Assembly: GCA_001599935.1 (NCBI GenBank)
Contig: BCIJ01000027.1
Coordinates: 150,369-214,368, forward strand
Length of the DNA stretch: 64,000 bases
From: Holtermannia corniformis
Taxonomy: Eukaryota; Basidiomycota; Tremellomycetes; Holtermanniales
Reading direction: 5' to 3'
Part shown: positions 46,406-58,425 of the stretch, piece after piece
Numbering within the stretch: the first letter of the stretch is position 1
Layout of the letters: every line of letters starts with the position of its first letter
Notes under the pieces: generated by a model
What the model was told of the DNA's origin: nothing
The model's database searches: none
The model's input: only the letters and a program-made list of their open reading frames with translations
Made by a program: the position numbers and the translations under genes

Positions 46406-48036
46406 GGTTGCCTCTGACACGGCGGTGAGCAACCGTGCGGTTCAGGCAGGCCAAACGCCGGCTGAGACGTGACGTCACGATTGTGGTCCGCTGCGCATCA
46501 CGAGAATTCGACGCGGAGCCCGAGATAGAGTATCAAGCGCAACGAGGGCATCGAGAGCTTGAGTCAAACGCGATCTTGGTGTTGCGGGTCGCGTCCGATT
46601 GCCGGATTGCGCAAGGATCGACGATAGAGTGCGCCGCTGGATTTAGAGTTGGAGCTGGCTCGGCGGATCGACGCGACGGCTTTCTTTCGGGACCGTTCGC
46701 CAATCACCTGTAGTGTTCCTTTTTCATTATCGGGACGGTAGGCCGGGACCTGGCGGGCGCAGGGCGCAACGTCGAGCGCCATGCTGACGGCGCGAAGACT
46801 GCAAGCCACTGCCTAGGGCGCACCCTTGAACGGTAAACGTAAAGTGCACGGCGTCGCCGGGAATTCAGCGGCAGCAAGACGACGACCATCCGGTCGGCGG
46901 CTTTCGGGTGAGGTGACGAGCAAGCACCTGCCTAGATCTCGACCGAGCCGCACCCCACGCCACAGAGGCGGAGCGCACTGCATGTCCGAAGATTGTGGTG
47001 AGCCCAAGCAAGCTCTTGGTTGCTGAGCTTGCGGAGAGCATGAGCCATGGTGATCGACACTACGGGACCGTGGCGGCGGGCCCGTGCGCGCTCACAGCGA
47101 TCACTGGAAACGGCCGATAAGAGTGATGGATGCACCATGTCCCGAGTCCGAGAGCCCCTGTGTGTCCATGTACGACGCCCTGCGCCTTGTCGTCTCGGCT
47201 GCACACGCACGATGACTGTAGCGATGATGCAAACGGGCGCCGGTCCACCCTCGCACCCGTCACGTCTGCTAATCGGACTTGAATCGTGATCCTAATTCGA
47301 TTAGTAAATTCACCAATGCCGTCCTGCCGCGATTGAGTTTACCCAAAATTCAGCCTCGGCTCGCCTGCGTTGACTCTGGACACTGTCGAGCCGTCGTCGT
47401 CCATAGAGCACTGTCGAGCACGTCCACAGTCCATCCTTGCTCTTCGTACGGTCAAGAGCTGCGTGTCCAGCACCGACCGCGGTCAAGACCGAGCTCGGGT
47501 CGGCACCACCCTGCCCGTCCTCGAAACCCGCCAGTGTCCAGTCGTCGGATCGCACGCACGTCGTCTGAGCTCAGCAGTCGTCTACGCCAGGGTGAGTGAT
47601 CGCCAGCTGCGTCGAGCTGTTGTCGAGCCTGGCTCATCTCATTTTTGCAGCAATCTCCGTCCGTTCCGGACGAGCTCGTCCGCATCTCGCGGTCACGGTG
47701 GTCTACGGCACTGACAAGTGAGTCGTGTGCACTCGTCTGTGCATCCAGGCCGTGCTGACAGTTATCAAGACTCGACAGCTCCATCTCCAAGCACGGCTGC
47801 CAGCTGGCATCGAGCTCATCGCCGCAGTCACCGCACTGCCGTAAGAAAGAAACGGGAACCGCAGAGCTCCAGAGCTGCATCCTCGTTGCTGCACGCCCGT
47901 GCTCGCCTTGACTCGTCGACGGTACGTCCTCAAGCACAGACTGCCCACAGACTGGTCGCAAAGGCTGACTTTTCGCCCCCTAGCGACCTCGTTCATGCAA
48001 GATCGTTCGCCTCCGCTCGAGATCTGACCCGTCATC
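46406..48036. other. 1.6 kb region upstream of CENP-B-type HTH gene
   Basis: No coding unit recognised on either strand. The right half likely carries a long 5' leader of the regulator gene, possibly with introns (for example gtgagtgatcgcc near 47592, ending tttttgcag near 47650). Long leaders are common for fungal regulators. Confidence 0.4.
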
Positions 48037-50483
48037 ATGAAACGTGAACATTACCAGCCGTCCGACACCGAGGCGGATAGCGAGGACGGCCTCTACCTCC
48101 CGATCGACGCGGCTGCAACGCCCCCGGGATCGGTCAAGGCCGAGCCGCTCAGCTCGACCCCGCACGGTTACGCCGAGCCCTCGATGCAGTATGCTCTCTC
48201 GCCAGAGAACACGCTGCAGCCGCATCAGTCGAGCACCCCGATCCAGCATACCCGTTCACACTCGCTTCAGATCCTCCAGTCGCCTCTCAATACCCTCGCG
48301 TACGACCACCCGCAATCGCATCTCTCCACGCCCGTTGACAACAGCCCGACAGACCTCGCGGATAGCTTTGTGCCGTACGAGTACACACACTACTCGCACC
48401 CGCAGCTGAACGCCGTCTCGCTTGATGACATGGACAAGACGCCAATGGTCCCAGACAACGCCGAAGACGGACGAATGGCATCGACCGCGGCGTCGTTGCC
48501 GCAACCGGATCCAGATGCTACCATTCGTCAGCACCCACGAAAGCCCACCCAGCCCCTGCTCTCGCCGTTCAACCCTCGCTTCTCCCACGCAGCACAGGCA
48601 CAGCCCGTGCACTACTACAATGAGCTACCGGCAGACCAATACGGTGCACCTGCCCACCCTGTCTACGCCGACCCCAATGCCTACTATGGGTATGCACTCC
48701 CGCAGCCTGGCTCGGCCGGCATCTCGCCTCAGCACAGTCCGTATGGCAACTACCATCCCGCTCAGATGCCGCAATACATGCAGCCGGGCATGTATCAGCC
48801 GTCACCCACGCAACCCCAGCAAGTCGTCTTCTCTGAATCGATGCCTGCCCAGATGGCGCAGTACGCCGTACCGCACCACTACATGTTTGCCAACCACCCA
48901 CCGCGCAGTCGAGGCGGCTCACCCGAGTCGAGTGCGCCAAGCCAAGCGGAAAGCGTCACCTCGAGCTTGGCTCGGTCCCACTCGACCTCGACCGCAAGCT
49001 CGGACCCGCGGTTGCCTGCACGGCCAAAGGTCAAGCTCACGGTCGAGGACAAGCGTCGGATCGTCGAGATTGCGCGCGGCAACACGTCGTTGCGTCAGGA
49101 GGATATCGCGCGGCAGTATGGGTACGTTGCTCGCCCTGGTCTTGTCGTTACTCATGCTCCGTAGTGTGGATCGCAGCACCATTAGCAAGATTCTCATCTC
49201 GGCTCACCGCTGGACCGCACCTGTCGAGACGTCTGCTCCGGTACCTAAAGCTCCGAAAGCCGTCGGCGGCCGCTTTCCAGCTATCGAAGCGCGCATGCAC
49301 GAGTGGATGGATATGCAGTTTGCTGCTGGGCGCGACGTCCGCGACGCGACGGCCCGCGATCAGGCAAAGCATATTGCGCGAGAGATTGGCTTTCCCTTGG
49401 AGCGATTCAAGGCGTCGGCCAAGTGGCTCGACAAGGTGAGTGGGCGTGCTATCCTTCAACTCTGCTGACGCTCAACAGTTCAAGGATCGACGAAAGGCAG
49501 CCGGCAAGCCGATTGTGTCTGCTTCTTCGGCGGCCATCCTGGATCAAACCCCTGGGCTCGGCGTGCAAATGTCGACCTCGTATGCAGGTCAATACGTTCC
49601 GCAATACTACGAGTACCCGGCACCGTACGCCGCGCCTGCCATCTCGCCTGCAGAGTCTTCGGCTCTGCTCTCGCGCTCCCACTCGACTGCTACGCTGTCC
49701 TCGTCCTCGTCGAGCGGTAACGAGCCCAACGCGACGTCGCTCAACACGCCGAACCGCCTTGTTGGTGCGAACAAGTCCGACTCGGATCTGCTCAACCACT
49801 ATGCATCGGCCGCAGAGATGGGACCGCACCCGTCGACGGCCAACAACAGTCCAAACAGGCAGCGTTCGCAATCCTCGCCGCAGGTTCTGCTCCAGGGCGA
49901 CGGCCTTGTCGGACCTGGCACGCTGTCGCCCTCTTCTGGCAGGATCCGCACGCAGCGCCCTGTTGCTGTCGCGCTTTCACGTCAGAACAGCTATAATGGC
50001 GCTGGCTCGTCTCCGCGTCGCTCGATGGGACTGCACCGAACCAACTCGTCCAGCTCCAACATGATCCTGTCAGCCTCGGCGCGGAGAGCAAGCCGCCCGC
50101 CGAGCTTGGCCGCATCGGCATTCGGCCTCACACCCGTCACGCAGGACGGCCAGTGGTCACCCATGCCTTCGCCGACGACCAGTGGGAGCAGCACGGGCAC
50201 GCACTCGCGTCGTCGCTCGGAACAGAGCGCACCAGGCTTGGCGCCTTTCACTTCCTCCCTCTCCATCATGTCCATCTCGCCCGACTCGGCCACTCCAGGT
50301 TCTCTCGTCCAGCCTCTGACCCCTCTGTCACCCAAAGGCTACCACACCGGATATATGCCAGCCGCTGGCAGCGTCGAAGATTTGCGGTACGCACAGCAAG
50401 TCGTCTACCAGCAACCGTCCTACCATCCGGGCTACCCGCTCGTCCAGCATCAACCTAACGACGGCTACCCCGAGCATCGATAA
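48037..50483 (+). CDS. CENP-B-type HTH DNA-binding regulator, no transposase domain
   Basis: A nuclear DNA-binding protein of about 780 residues. A long low-complexity N-terminus rich in Pro, Gln, Ser and Tyr starts MKREHYQPSDTEADSEDGLY. The CENP-B N-terminal (psq-like) HTH reads KVKLTVEDKRRIVEIARGNT, then LRQEDIARQYG and, after an intron, VDRSTISKILISA. A second Tc5/CENP-B-type HTH follows: FPAIEARMHEWMDMQFAAGR, DQAKHIAREIGFP and ERFKASAKWLDK, then FKDRRKAAGKP across a second intron. The C-terminal half is Ser-rich and disordered, ending QPNDGYPEHR. No DDE endonuclease domain follows, so this is a domesticated regulator, not a transposase. It is convergent with the Zn2Cys6 gene. Confidence 0.85.
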
Positions 50484-50585
50484 CTTGTACAGTCTCCTCA
50501 ACAAAAACCCTGCATCGCATACCGAGACGAGCGTTCCATCATTGCATACAAACCATTGCATCTTTCCTATGCATCACATTCAGGA

Positions 50586-52789
50586 CTATGCTATTGACTC
50601 AGTGAGAGGATACATCCGTGACTGTCCATCTGGGGCGCCTCGAGGCCCATTGTATCGGAGAAGGGCTGATTCTGGGTCAATGAGTAATGGTTCGTGGTGC
50701 AGCCATCGCCTTACATAGGTCCCCCGGACTCGCACGACGTCGAGCCAGCGATGCGCGGCAAACTCGGATCCCCAGCCTGCCTCTTGCACCCCGTCGGTGA
50801 TGCTGCGGCGATCAGTCTTTTGAAGGCCACAACGCAAGACTGACCATTGTATCTCATCTGCCGTCAAGGGAGACAGTCCCGTCGGGTCATGCGCGAGAAG
50901 CGACGTCCATTCGGGGTCACTGTCGAGGCCATGGAAACTATCGACCATGAGCATGCGAGACGCCATGAGCTGCACGACTTGCAGACGAGTCATATGGGTC
51001 CACGTCAATGGGCCTTGGCCGCACGTATGGATGAGCTGATCGGTGAGCAGGCGCATCTACGGGCAGGACGTACCTTGATATGCTGTGCGACTCGTTTGAG
51101 CTCTCGCTGCGCTCTGCCCAGTGCTGCACCGTAGGCCTCGAGCCACTTGCTCCCTTCCGGCTTCATGACGGCCTGACGAAGGAGGCGATGGATCATGATG
51201 ATGATGAAGATGACTTGGATGTCGATCAAATGTACTTCGGAGAGGCGTTGCTGGGCATCGGCACGGGCAGGGTCGGCTTCGACACTATCGTAGAGGTGGG
51301 GGGCCATGCTGCAGATATCCTCTGCGCAAAGAGTCATAAAAATCGAGACTTGGTCTGCAAGGACGCGCTGGTGTTCGTACAGGGCCGGGAGGGCGTCGAG
51401 CGCAGACATTTTGCCGCGGCGCATGGCTGCCAGAGGGATCAGCAGACGAGAGATTTGCGGTTGCAACTGACGTGCGTGAAAGTTTGTAGCGAACTCTCGC
51501 ATGAGGCGCAAGTGAGCGACCTTGAGCACGTTGAGCCGTACAGTGTGCGGCATCGAGGCCAGCTGGCTCGGATCGAGAGGCTGAGAGAGCCACGCTTTGA
51601 GAGTTGGAACGTCGTCCAAGTCGTCGGCCGTGAACATCGGTCGGTTGCCCGACTCTGCGGCAGACCGTGCATCGGCAATGAGCACCAGAGCCCCAGAGGT
51701 CATCGCGACGCGTGCAGCATCGACCTCTGAACACTCGGGCGAGGTCACGTACCGGCGAAACATGTCGACGGCCGTGTTTGTAAAGGGTCGACAGGCCTCG
51801 GCTGGCAGGCATGCTGAAATCTTAGTACACGAAGCCAACAAGGTTGCTCACTCACTCCGTGCGATAAAGTACATGCCTGTTGCTGTGTTGATAGCACTTG
51901 GAGAGGTCGAGCGCCAGATCCCCAGTGTTTCAAAGCGATTGATCGCCATCTTGACAAGTTGCCTGCATGGTCCCTCGCGAGCGACACCCAGTGTCAAGGG
52001 ATAGGCCATGTCTGCATCACCGAGGATCGACTAGCCGGTGTGAGCTGTAGTAGCGATACCCCTGCTATTACTTACCGGGTGCAAGGTCGTCCTGGCCCCA
52101 AGAGCGAGAAACATGCGAAGCGAGACCTGTCGTGCGTCAGTGGGCACGCGCGGCGACCGGACACACCTCCTGCTCTGCATCCAGCTCTGCTAGTCGCCGG
52201 CCAAGGCTCGGCAGTTGACCAGGTTCGATTGCAGGAAAGAGCGAGCCTGCCATCTTGCTGCCTGGCATCAGTGTTGACCGAGGTCCATGATCAGACTGAC
52301 CCATGGGACATGACAAAGCTGCACAGGATCGATGCGGTCGCCTCCTCTCGCAACTCGATAGCTATCATGCTTTGCTCGGCCGAGATCATGACTGGTGAGG
52401 CGCTGGCAGAGTGATCGGTGGACTCGACGGGGGAGGATGGCCCGGCATGGCAGACGGCGGACGGAGTCGAGCCATACTGCTTTCTAGCAGCATTCAGCCT
52501 ACTATAGCAAGCAGACTGTCACCCACTCGATGCGGTCGACCACCACGCCCCGACGTGGTTTCCGAGCGGTGATCTCGACGATACCGGGGCAGCTGCGGCC
52601 GTCAGTCCCTGCACCTCTCTTCCATCCCCGCTCACACTACACGCCTCCGTGTGCAGTTTGTGCACGCTGTAGGTTTGTCACGAAGGTCGCACTTTACTCG
52701 TCGCAGCCGACTGCAAAGGCAATTTAGCACAACGTCCTTTGCGGGCATGGCACAGACCATGCTTCGCATGTCACTCGCACCGCCGGCAT
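50586..52789 (-). CDS. Zn(II)2Cys6 transcription factor
   Basis: A fungal binuclear zinc-cluster regulator. Three small exons rebuild the N-terminus: MPAVRVTCEAC, then RLRRVKCDLRDKPTACTNC, then TRRRVV and CPGIVEIT. The six cysteines are 8, 11, 18, 27, 30 and 37, with correct spacing. A basic stretch (ARKPRRGVVVDR) follows. The middle-homology-like region includes AEACRPFTNTAVDMFRRYVT, FTADDLDDVPTLKAWLSQPL, FATNFHARQLQPQISRLLIP and IFIIIMIHRLLRQAVMKPEG. The end reads HRWLDVVRVRGTYVRRWLHH and finishes PLTESIA after an intron with donor gtcagt. It is divergent from an MFS exporter with 309 bp between the start codons, suggesting it may control that gene. Confidence 0.85.
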
Positions 52790-53044
52790 TGCTGCTTCTC
52801 AGCGCGAGCGCTACCGCCCGATCAGCAATGATGATCTCACAGCACCGACAGTGATATTCATGTCCGAGTTGATGTCCGAGCAACGGCACACGGCCGCCAG
52901 GAATAGGACGACGCGTACGAGAGCCGGCACCGGCGCCCGGTCGCTGCCCTGGCAATGAGCCTTAACACTAACAAAGGCAGCCCTGGCTTCGGTCATCCTC
53001 AAGGCCGAGATGTGCACCGAGATGGTCGTAGGGGCCGTGAAGCA

Positions 53045-53050
53045 TATATA
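53045..53050 (+). promoter_or_regulatory. TATA-like element of the MFS gene
   Basis: TATATA about 49 nt before the MFS start codon, in the divergent 309-bp promoter shared with the Zn2Cys6 gene. Position is suitable for a TATA box with a short leader. Confidence 0.35.
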
Positions 53051-53098
53051 GCTAGGCTGCAGTCGACGTTGCCCGTCACTCCCTTTCGTTCGCTGACC

Positions 53099-55465
53099 AT
53101 GTCTGACTCGAGCACTCGGGTCTCGCTCGAGAGCAAGCATGCTCACGAGGAGAAGCTCACTCGCAAGGGCACACTGGAGCAAGGGCAACAAGCTCAACAG
53201 CCAGCTGACAAGTCCGACCACATCCTCACGAGTCAGGATGGCGCGGCGACCACGAGTAAAGAAGGCGACCTCGAGGCGGCCGTGCCCGAGGCAGAGGACA
53301 AGAAGGACACCTACCTTTATGGCTTCAAGCTGTTCGTCGTCCTTGTCGGTCTCAGCTTGGGCCTGTTCGTGATCATCCTCGACCAAACAGTATGTGGCCC
53401 AGTGTCACGTTCACGAGCTGACCCGACAGATTCTCGTCCCTGCTATTCCAGTCATTGCGTCCGACTTTAACGCCGTCAGCAGCATTGGCTGGATCAGTTC
53501 GTGAGTCGAGCGCATGGTCGAGGAAAGAACTGACGACCACAGCTCGTACTTTGTCACCCAATGCGCGTCTATCCTGCTCTGGGGTCAAGCGCTCGCTCTG
53601 TTCAGTCAAAAGACGACCTTGATCATCGGTGGGTATCTTGCGACCGAGGGAACCGAGCTCAAGTCCTATAGCAATTGGCATTTTCGAGATCGGTTCATTG
53701 ATCGCGGGCGTTGCGCAAAACTTTGTCACGCTCATCGTCGGTCGTGCGATTGCAGGCATTGGCGGCGCGGCCATCATGGTCGCCATCCTTAGCATCTCGT
53801 CTCTAGTCATCGAACTCAAGCGCCGGCCGATCATCTTTGGGTGCGTCCGCATACAATCAACGAACCAAGCTGACCATATAGCCTCATGGGCCTCACCTTT
53901 GTACTCGGCAGCTGTCTCGGGCCCATCATTGGCGGTAGTTTTACAACCAACGTCACTTGGCGGTGGTGCTTCTACGTGAGTACTACTTCCACTGTGATGT
54001 ACCGGGCTGACCGTCATAGATCAACCTTCCAGTCGGTGGCCTTTCCATGCTCGCCATCGTGTTCTGCATCCCTCGTCTTGAAGCTCCGGCGCATGCCGTC
54101 GATCCTAGCAAGCCGGCCTCGCTGTCAACGCGCGCTCTTCGACGCGTGTTTGGCGATCGCCCCGCTCTGGCTTCCGGAACACTCTTGTCCCGCATTGTCG
54201 AGCTCGACTGGATGGCCAGTCTAATCATGCTGGGAGGCAAGTTTGCACCTTGGTCACGCACATCGCTGACTGTACCAGGCATCGTCAGCTTGACCCTCGC
54301 TCTGATCGCTGGCGGCTCCGACGGCTGGTCATCACACACGGTCATCATTGGCTTCACCGTCGCTGGCGTCGCCTTGATCATGCTCATCGCCTGGGAACTG
54401 CTGGTCATGAAGGAGGACGGCATGGTGCCGCTACGCGTGACGCGCTTCCGAACCGTCTGGGGCGCAGCTGGCGTGGCCTTTATGCGTATGGCCGGCTCGT
54501 ACGTGGCGTACGATCGATCAGAAGCGAGCTGACGCGCCGTAGGATTGCAATCATCAGCTATTTGCCAACGTTTATGCAGGCTACGCGCCACGAATCGGTA
54601 AGTCGGCTCCGCTACATCCTGCTGCCGCTGACTCGCCAGGCCCTCAAATCCGCCATCTCTACGCAAGTGTTCTCCTTTCGTTGGCCCACTGACTGACCAG
54701 CGCAGACTTCCGTACTCTATCTGCATGGCCATCTTTGGTCTTCTTGGCTCTGTCATCGTGCAAAAGAGTGGCCGATTCAAGTGGGCTCTCATTCTCGGCT
54801 CGGCAACTACCGCCGTCGGCTCGGGTCTCTTGTACACTGTGCACGCAGAGACAAAGTACGCGACCCTCGCCGGTTACCAGGTGAGTCTGGTGCGTGCAGA
54901 GAGCGATGCGCTGACACTCACAGGTCCTCGCTGCTTTCGGTGCCGGCCTCATCATGATGAACACGATGTGTACGTGTGCTAGCTTCTGCAACGCGCTGAC
55001 GGATTTCAGTGGCGGCTCAGGCCGAGATGGACCGCAACGGACTCGCTGCCGATATCCCCCAAGCGACGGCGCTCGTCTCCTTCATCCAGTTGCTCGGTAA
55101 GCTGCCTGTATGGTCTACCCAGTTGTCGGACTGACCACAGAACAGGTGGCAGCCTTGGCGGGTCCATCGGCGGCGCGCTGCTCACCAACGGCCTGCATCG
55201 TTATCTCCCTTCTGATCTCTCACCCGCGACGGTCACGGCGCTCTTGCAGTCGGTCGAGACCATCTGGACGCTGCAAGGAGACACTCAAAAGGCGGTCATT
55301 GACGCCTACGCACGCTCTGTCGACGACATGTTCTTGACTAGTGTTGCTGCCAGCGGGCTGGGTGTCTTCTTCGCGCTCATGTGCCGCGACATCAAGTGCG
55401 TAGAGTGACAAGGCAGGGGCGTCGCTAACGTGAACACCAGCATCAAAGGCAAGAGCTTCAGATAG
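53099..55465 (+). CDS. MFS drug:H+ antiporter, DHA2-like (14 helices)
   Basis: A plasma-membrane or vacuolar exporter. A charged N-terminal tail (MSDSSTRVSLESKHAHEEKL) precedes FVVLVGLSLGLFVIILDQT, then ILVPAIPVIASDFNAVSSIG, the LDxT/PxI motif of DHA2. SYFVTQCASILLWGQALALF and RAIAGIGGAAIMVAILSISS follow. The motif C region is VLGSCLGPIIGGSFTTNVTW, and INLPVGGLSMLAIVFCIPRL is the usual fungal DHA2 continuation. More helices include GIVSLTLALIAGGSDGWSSH and MAIFGLLGSVIVQKSGRFKW. The terminal exon after GVFFALMCRDI reads NIKGKSFR. About twelve short introns. Substrate is unknown; many relatives export toxic compounds or siderophores. Likely regulated by the divergent Zn2Cys6 neighbour. Confidence 0.9.
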
Positions 55466-55719
55466 ACGCATAAGCAGTAGCATAGAATATATAATGATGT
55501 ACCATAAACTCGCCATTGCACTGCGCTGCAGCCGGGCTGATGTGCTTTTTCCAACGAGGCGCACTGGCCCTTTCGCGCGTGCTAGAAGATCGACAGATAT
55601 GCGCGACCACAACGGGGCAAGCAGCATGACATTCATCTCGTACACGTAATCCCCTGAATAAACGATGCAAACAACCAGATTGACCCTAGCGAGTCGATGA
55701 TTTTGATGAGACTCCGAGC

Positions 55720-58425
55720 TTACATGTCAGTCTTGGGGTCGGTCGTGGGAGGTGCGGGCCGCAAAAGCGGGTGGAGCTGAGCTGGGTTAGCATCTCGTTT
55801 CGTCGCCTGAGACGGTACTCACAATCTGCTCATGCAGCGCCTTGCCGGCGGGAACCATGGGGTACACGTGCTGGTCCTCGACGAGGCACTCGAAGAGGAT
55901 TGGCCGTGTACCGTCGTACTCGAGGAACTCTTTCATCTTGGCAGGCAGCTCGGCCGGGTCGTTGCAGCGGAGGGCCTTTGCACCCATCGACTCTGCGAGC
56001 TTGACAAAGTCGGGGTTGACCATGCGCGTGTGCGCGTACCGGTTCTCGTAAAAGAGGTCTGTGAGGTGAGCTGCAGTCGTGGGCGCACGATCAGACGCAC
56101 CCTGCCATTGGTAGACCATGCCTTGGAACTCGTTGTTGAACAGGAGAACCTTGACACCGATGTTGTATTGCGACGCCGTCTGGAGCTCCATGGCCGTCAT
56201 TGAGAACGAAGCGTCACCATCAATGTCGACGACAATCTTCTCGGGCGCAGCGACCTTGGCTCCGATCGCGGATGGCAGACCAAAGCCCATTGTCTGGACG
56301 AGTCAGCCACGCTTGTCAGAGTTGTGCAGACTCACGCCAAGTCCACCGGACGAGACCCATGACCGCGGCTCGGTCCAGCGGTAGTGCTGGCAAGCCCACA
56401 TTTGGTGTTGACCGACACCAGTGGTGATGACCACCTTTTCCTCTGCGCCAAGTCAGCTTTGACTGCAAACTCACAGCCGACTTACTGCCGATCGCCTCGG
56501 CTTGCCGGTCGAGCTCCTCGATGACGGCCTGGGGCATGAGCTTGTTCTGCTTGCTCTCCTTGTTGAACGTGAACGGGTATTTCCGCTTGCTCTCCTTGAC
56601 GCGCTCGATCCACTCGGTCCGGTCGGTGCTGCGGTCGATTTGAGGCACGAGCTTGGCCATGGACGCTACGACGTCGCCGAGGACGGGGATCGAAGCCTGT
56701 ACGACCTTGTTGATGTTCTTGGGCTGGATCTCAAAGTGGATGATGCCGCCGCGACCCTCGAGAGCGGCAGCACGGGCAGCGGGCGCAAACGCTGTGCGCG
56801 GTCAGCGCGAACAGACGCAGCTCGAAGCACTCACTGTCAATCTTGCCAGTCACACGGTCATCGAACCGAGCCCCGAGGGCAATGATGACGTCGGCCTCTT
56901 GCATGGCAAAGTTGGCGTAGGCACTCCCGTGCATGCCGAGCATGTGCAGACTCTTTTCGTCGCGCTCGTCGAACGCGCCAAGACCCTGGAACGTGGTGGT
57001 GACGGGAATGTTGCCATCGTCAGAGAGCTTCTTGAGAAGCTTGGGCCCCTCTGGCGAGGCGAGCACACCGTTGCCGGCGTAGATGATGGGCCGCTTGGCC
57101 TGGTTGATGAGCCTGGCGGCTTGAGCAATCAGCTCGGCGTCACCAGCCTGCGGTGTGGAAGAGTTGGCAGGGTTGTGAATGCTCGACGGCAGGTAGGGAG
57201 ACGAGCCGATCTCGACCGACTTGCTAGGGATGGGCTGGCGCAGGATGGCAGCAGTCACGTCTTTTGGGAGATCGACGAGGACGGGACCTGGTCGGCCCGA
57301 GGTTGCAATCTTGAAGGCCTCGTTGATCCTCCGCGGGAGCTCTGCAATGTCCTTGACCATGACGTTCCACTTTGTGCACGAGCGCGAGATACCGATGACA
57401 TCGGCTTCTTGGAAGGCATCCGAGCCGATGGCCGAGGTCGCGACCTGGCCACAGAACACGACGAGGGGCACACCATCGGAGAGGGCGTCTTGCATCGGGG
57501 TGATGACGTTGGTAGCACCGGGACCCGAAGTGACGAGGACGACACCGGGCTTGCCAGACACACGGGCGTAGCCCTCGGCCATGTGGCCAGCGCCCTGCTC
57601 GTGCCGAGGCAGCACAAAGTCAAAGTGGCTCGAGTTGTAGATGGCGTCGAACACGGGCAGGATGGCGCCCTGTCATCGTCAGTCGCCGTCTTTGCGCATG
57701 GCTCGACTTACACCTGGGTAGCCAAAGACCTTTTTGACGTCGTGGCGGAGCATCATCTCGTGAAAGATTTGACCGCCCGACTGGCCGATGAACGAGTAGT
57801 CCATGCCGGGGAGCTGCTTGGACGTCTGCAGAGGGTCGACATACGAGGGCGAGTTGCGGGGTAGGGTGGAGGGAGGAGCTTGGAAATTGGCAGCAGGCTC
57901 GGGGCGGCTGCGGCCGGTCAGCATGACATGTCGGGATGTGATCAAGGCGACGTGGACTAGGCCCGGGGGCCACTGAGTCATTGAGGATCAGGTGTGAGGT
58001 GGCGTCTGTGTTTGGCACACATCGAACAATAGATTGCACTGGCAGCAAGCAGGAAGCACGCGATGCGACCGATCGAATTTGCTTGACAACGGCTGCGCCG
58101 AGGGCCCAGATCGGCACCTGAACATCCCAAGGTCGGCTTGACTCGCACACCACAGCGGGAAAGCCAGCCGTATAGTCCGACGACGCCATCGTGCACCTCG
58201 CACACCACGATCGGAGCTCGGCAGGTGCACCTGACCCAAAAGTACTCACACGGCGGCAGCGGCGGCACTCGACGTGGCTGAGCTCTGAATCTTTCTTTGC
58301 TGCTCCCTGATGCGAGCCTTTGCTTCTGCGTTGAAGGTGGCAGTCGAGCGCTGGCGAGTCTGTTGCGCGACGGCCGATGAGAGACGCGGAGTGGAGCGGC
58401 CAACGAGGCGCGTAGACGGCAGCAT
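55720..58425 (-). CDS. ILV2: Acetolactate synthase catalytic subunit
   Basis: ThDP-dependent first common step of valine, leucine and isoleucine synthesis in mitochondria. The presequence is [20 protein letters not shown], rich in Arg/Ser. The core has [40 protein letters not shown] with the catalytic Glu, [20 protein letters not shown] and [20 protein letters not shown]. ThDP binding appears in [20 protein letters not shown] with [13 protein letters not shown] 42-nt stop-free intron (56059-56100) follows WQ and must be removed to give [18 protein letters not shown]. The C-terminal exon reads [18 protein letters not shown]. The residue aligned with the herbicide-site Pro (GQVPT in yeast) is Ala. 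Divergent from the polyol dehydrogenase. Confidence 0.97.

Noticed and set aside
48037..50483. Active pogo/Tc5 transposon
   Set aside because: The HTH domains are not followed by a DDE domain, no terminal inverted repeats were seen, and the CDS has ordinary introns.
56653..57864. 403-codon plus-strand open frame
   Set aside because: It lies antisense to ILV2 exons whose protein matches acetolactate synthase throughout; it is a shadow of GC-rich codon use.
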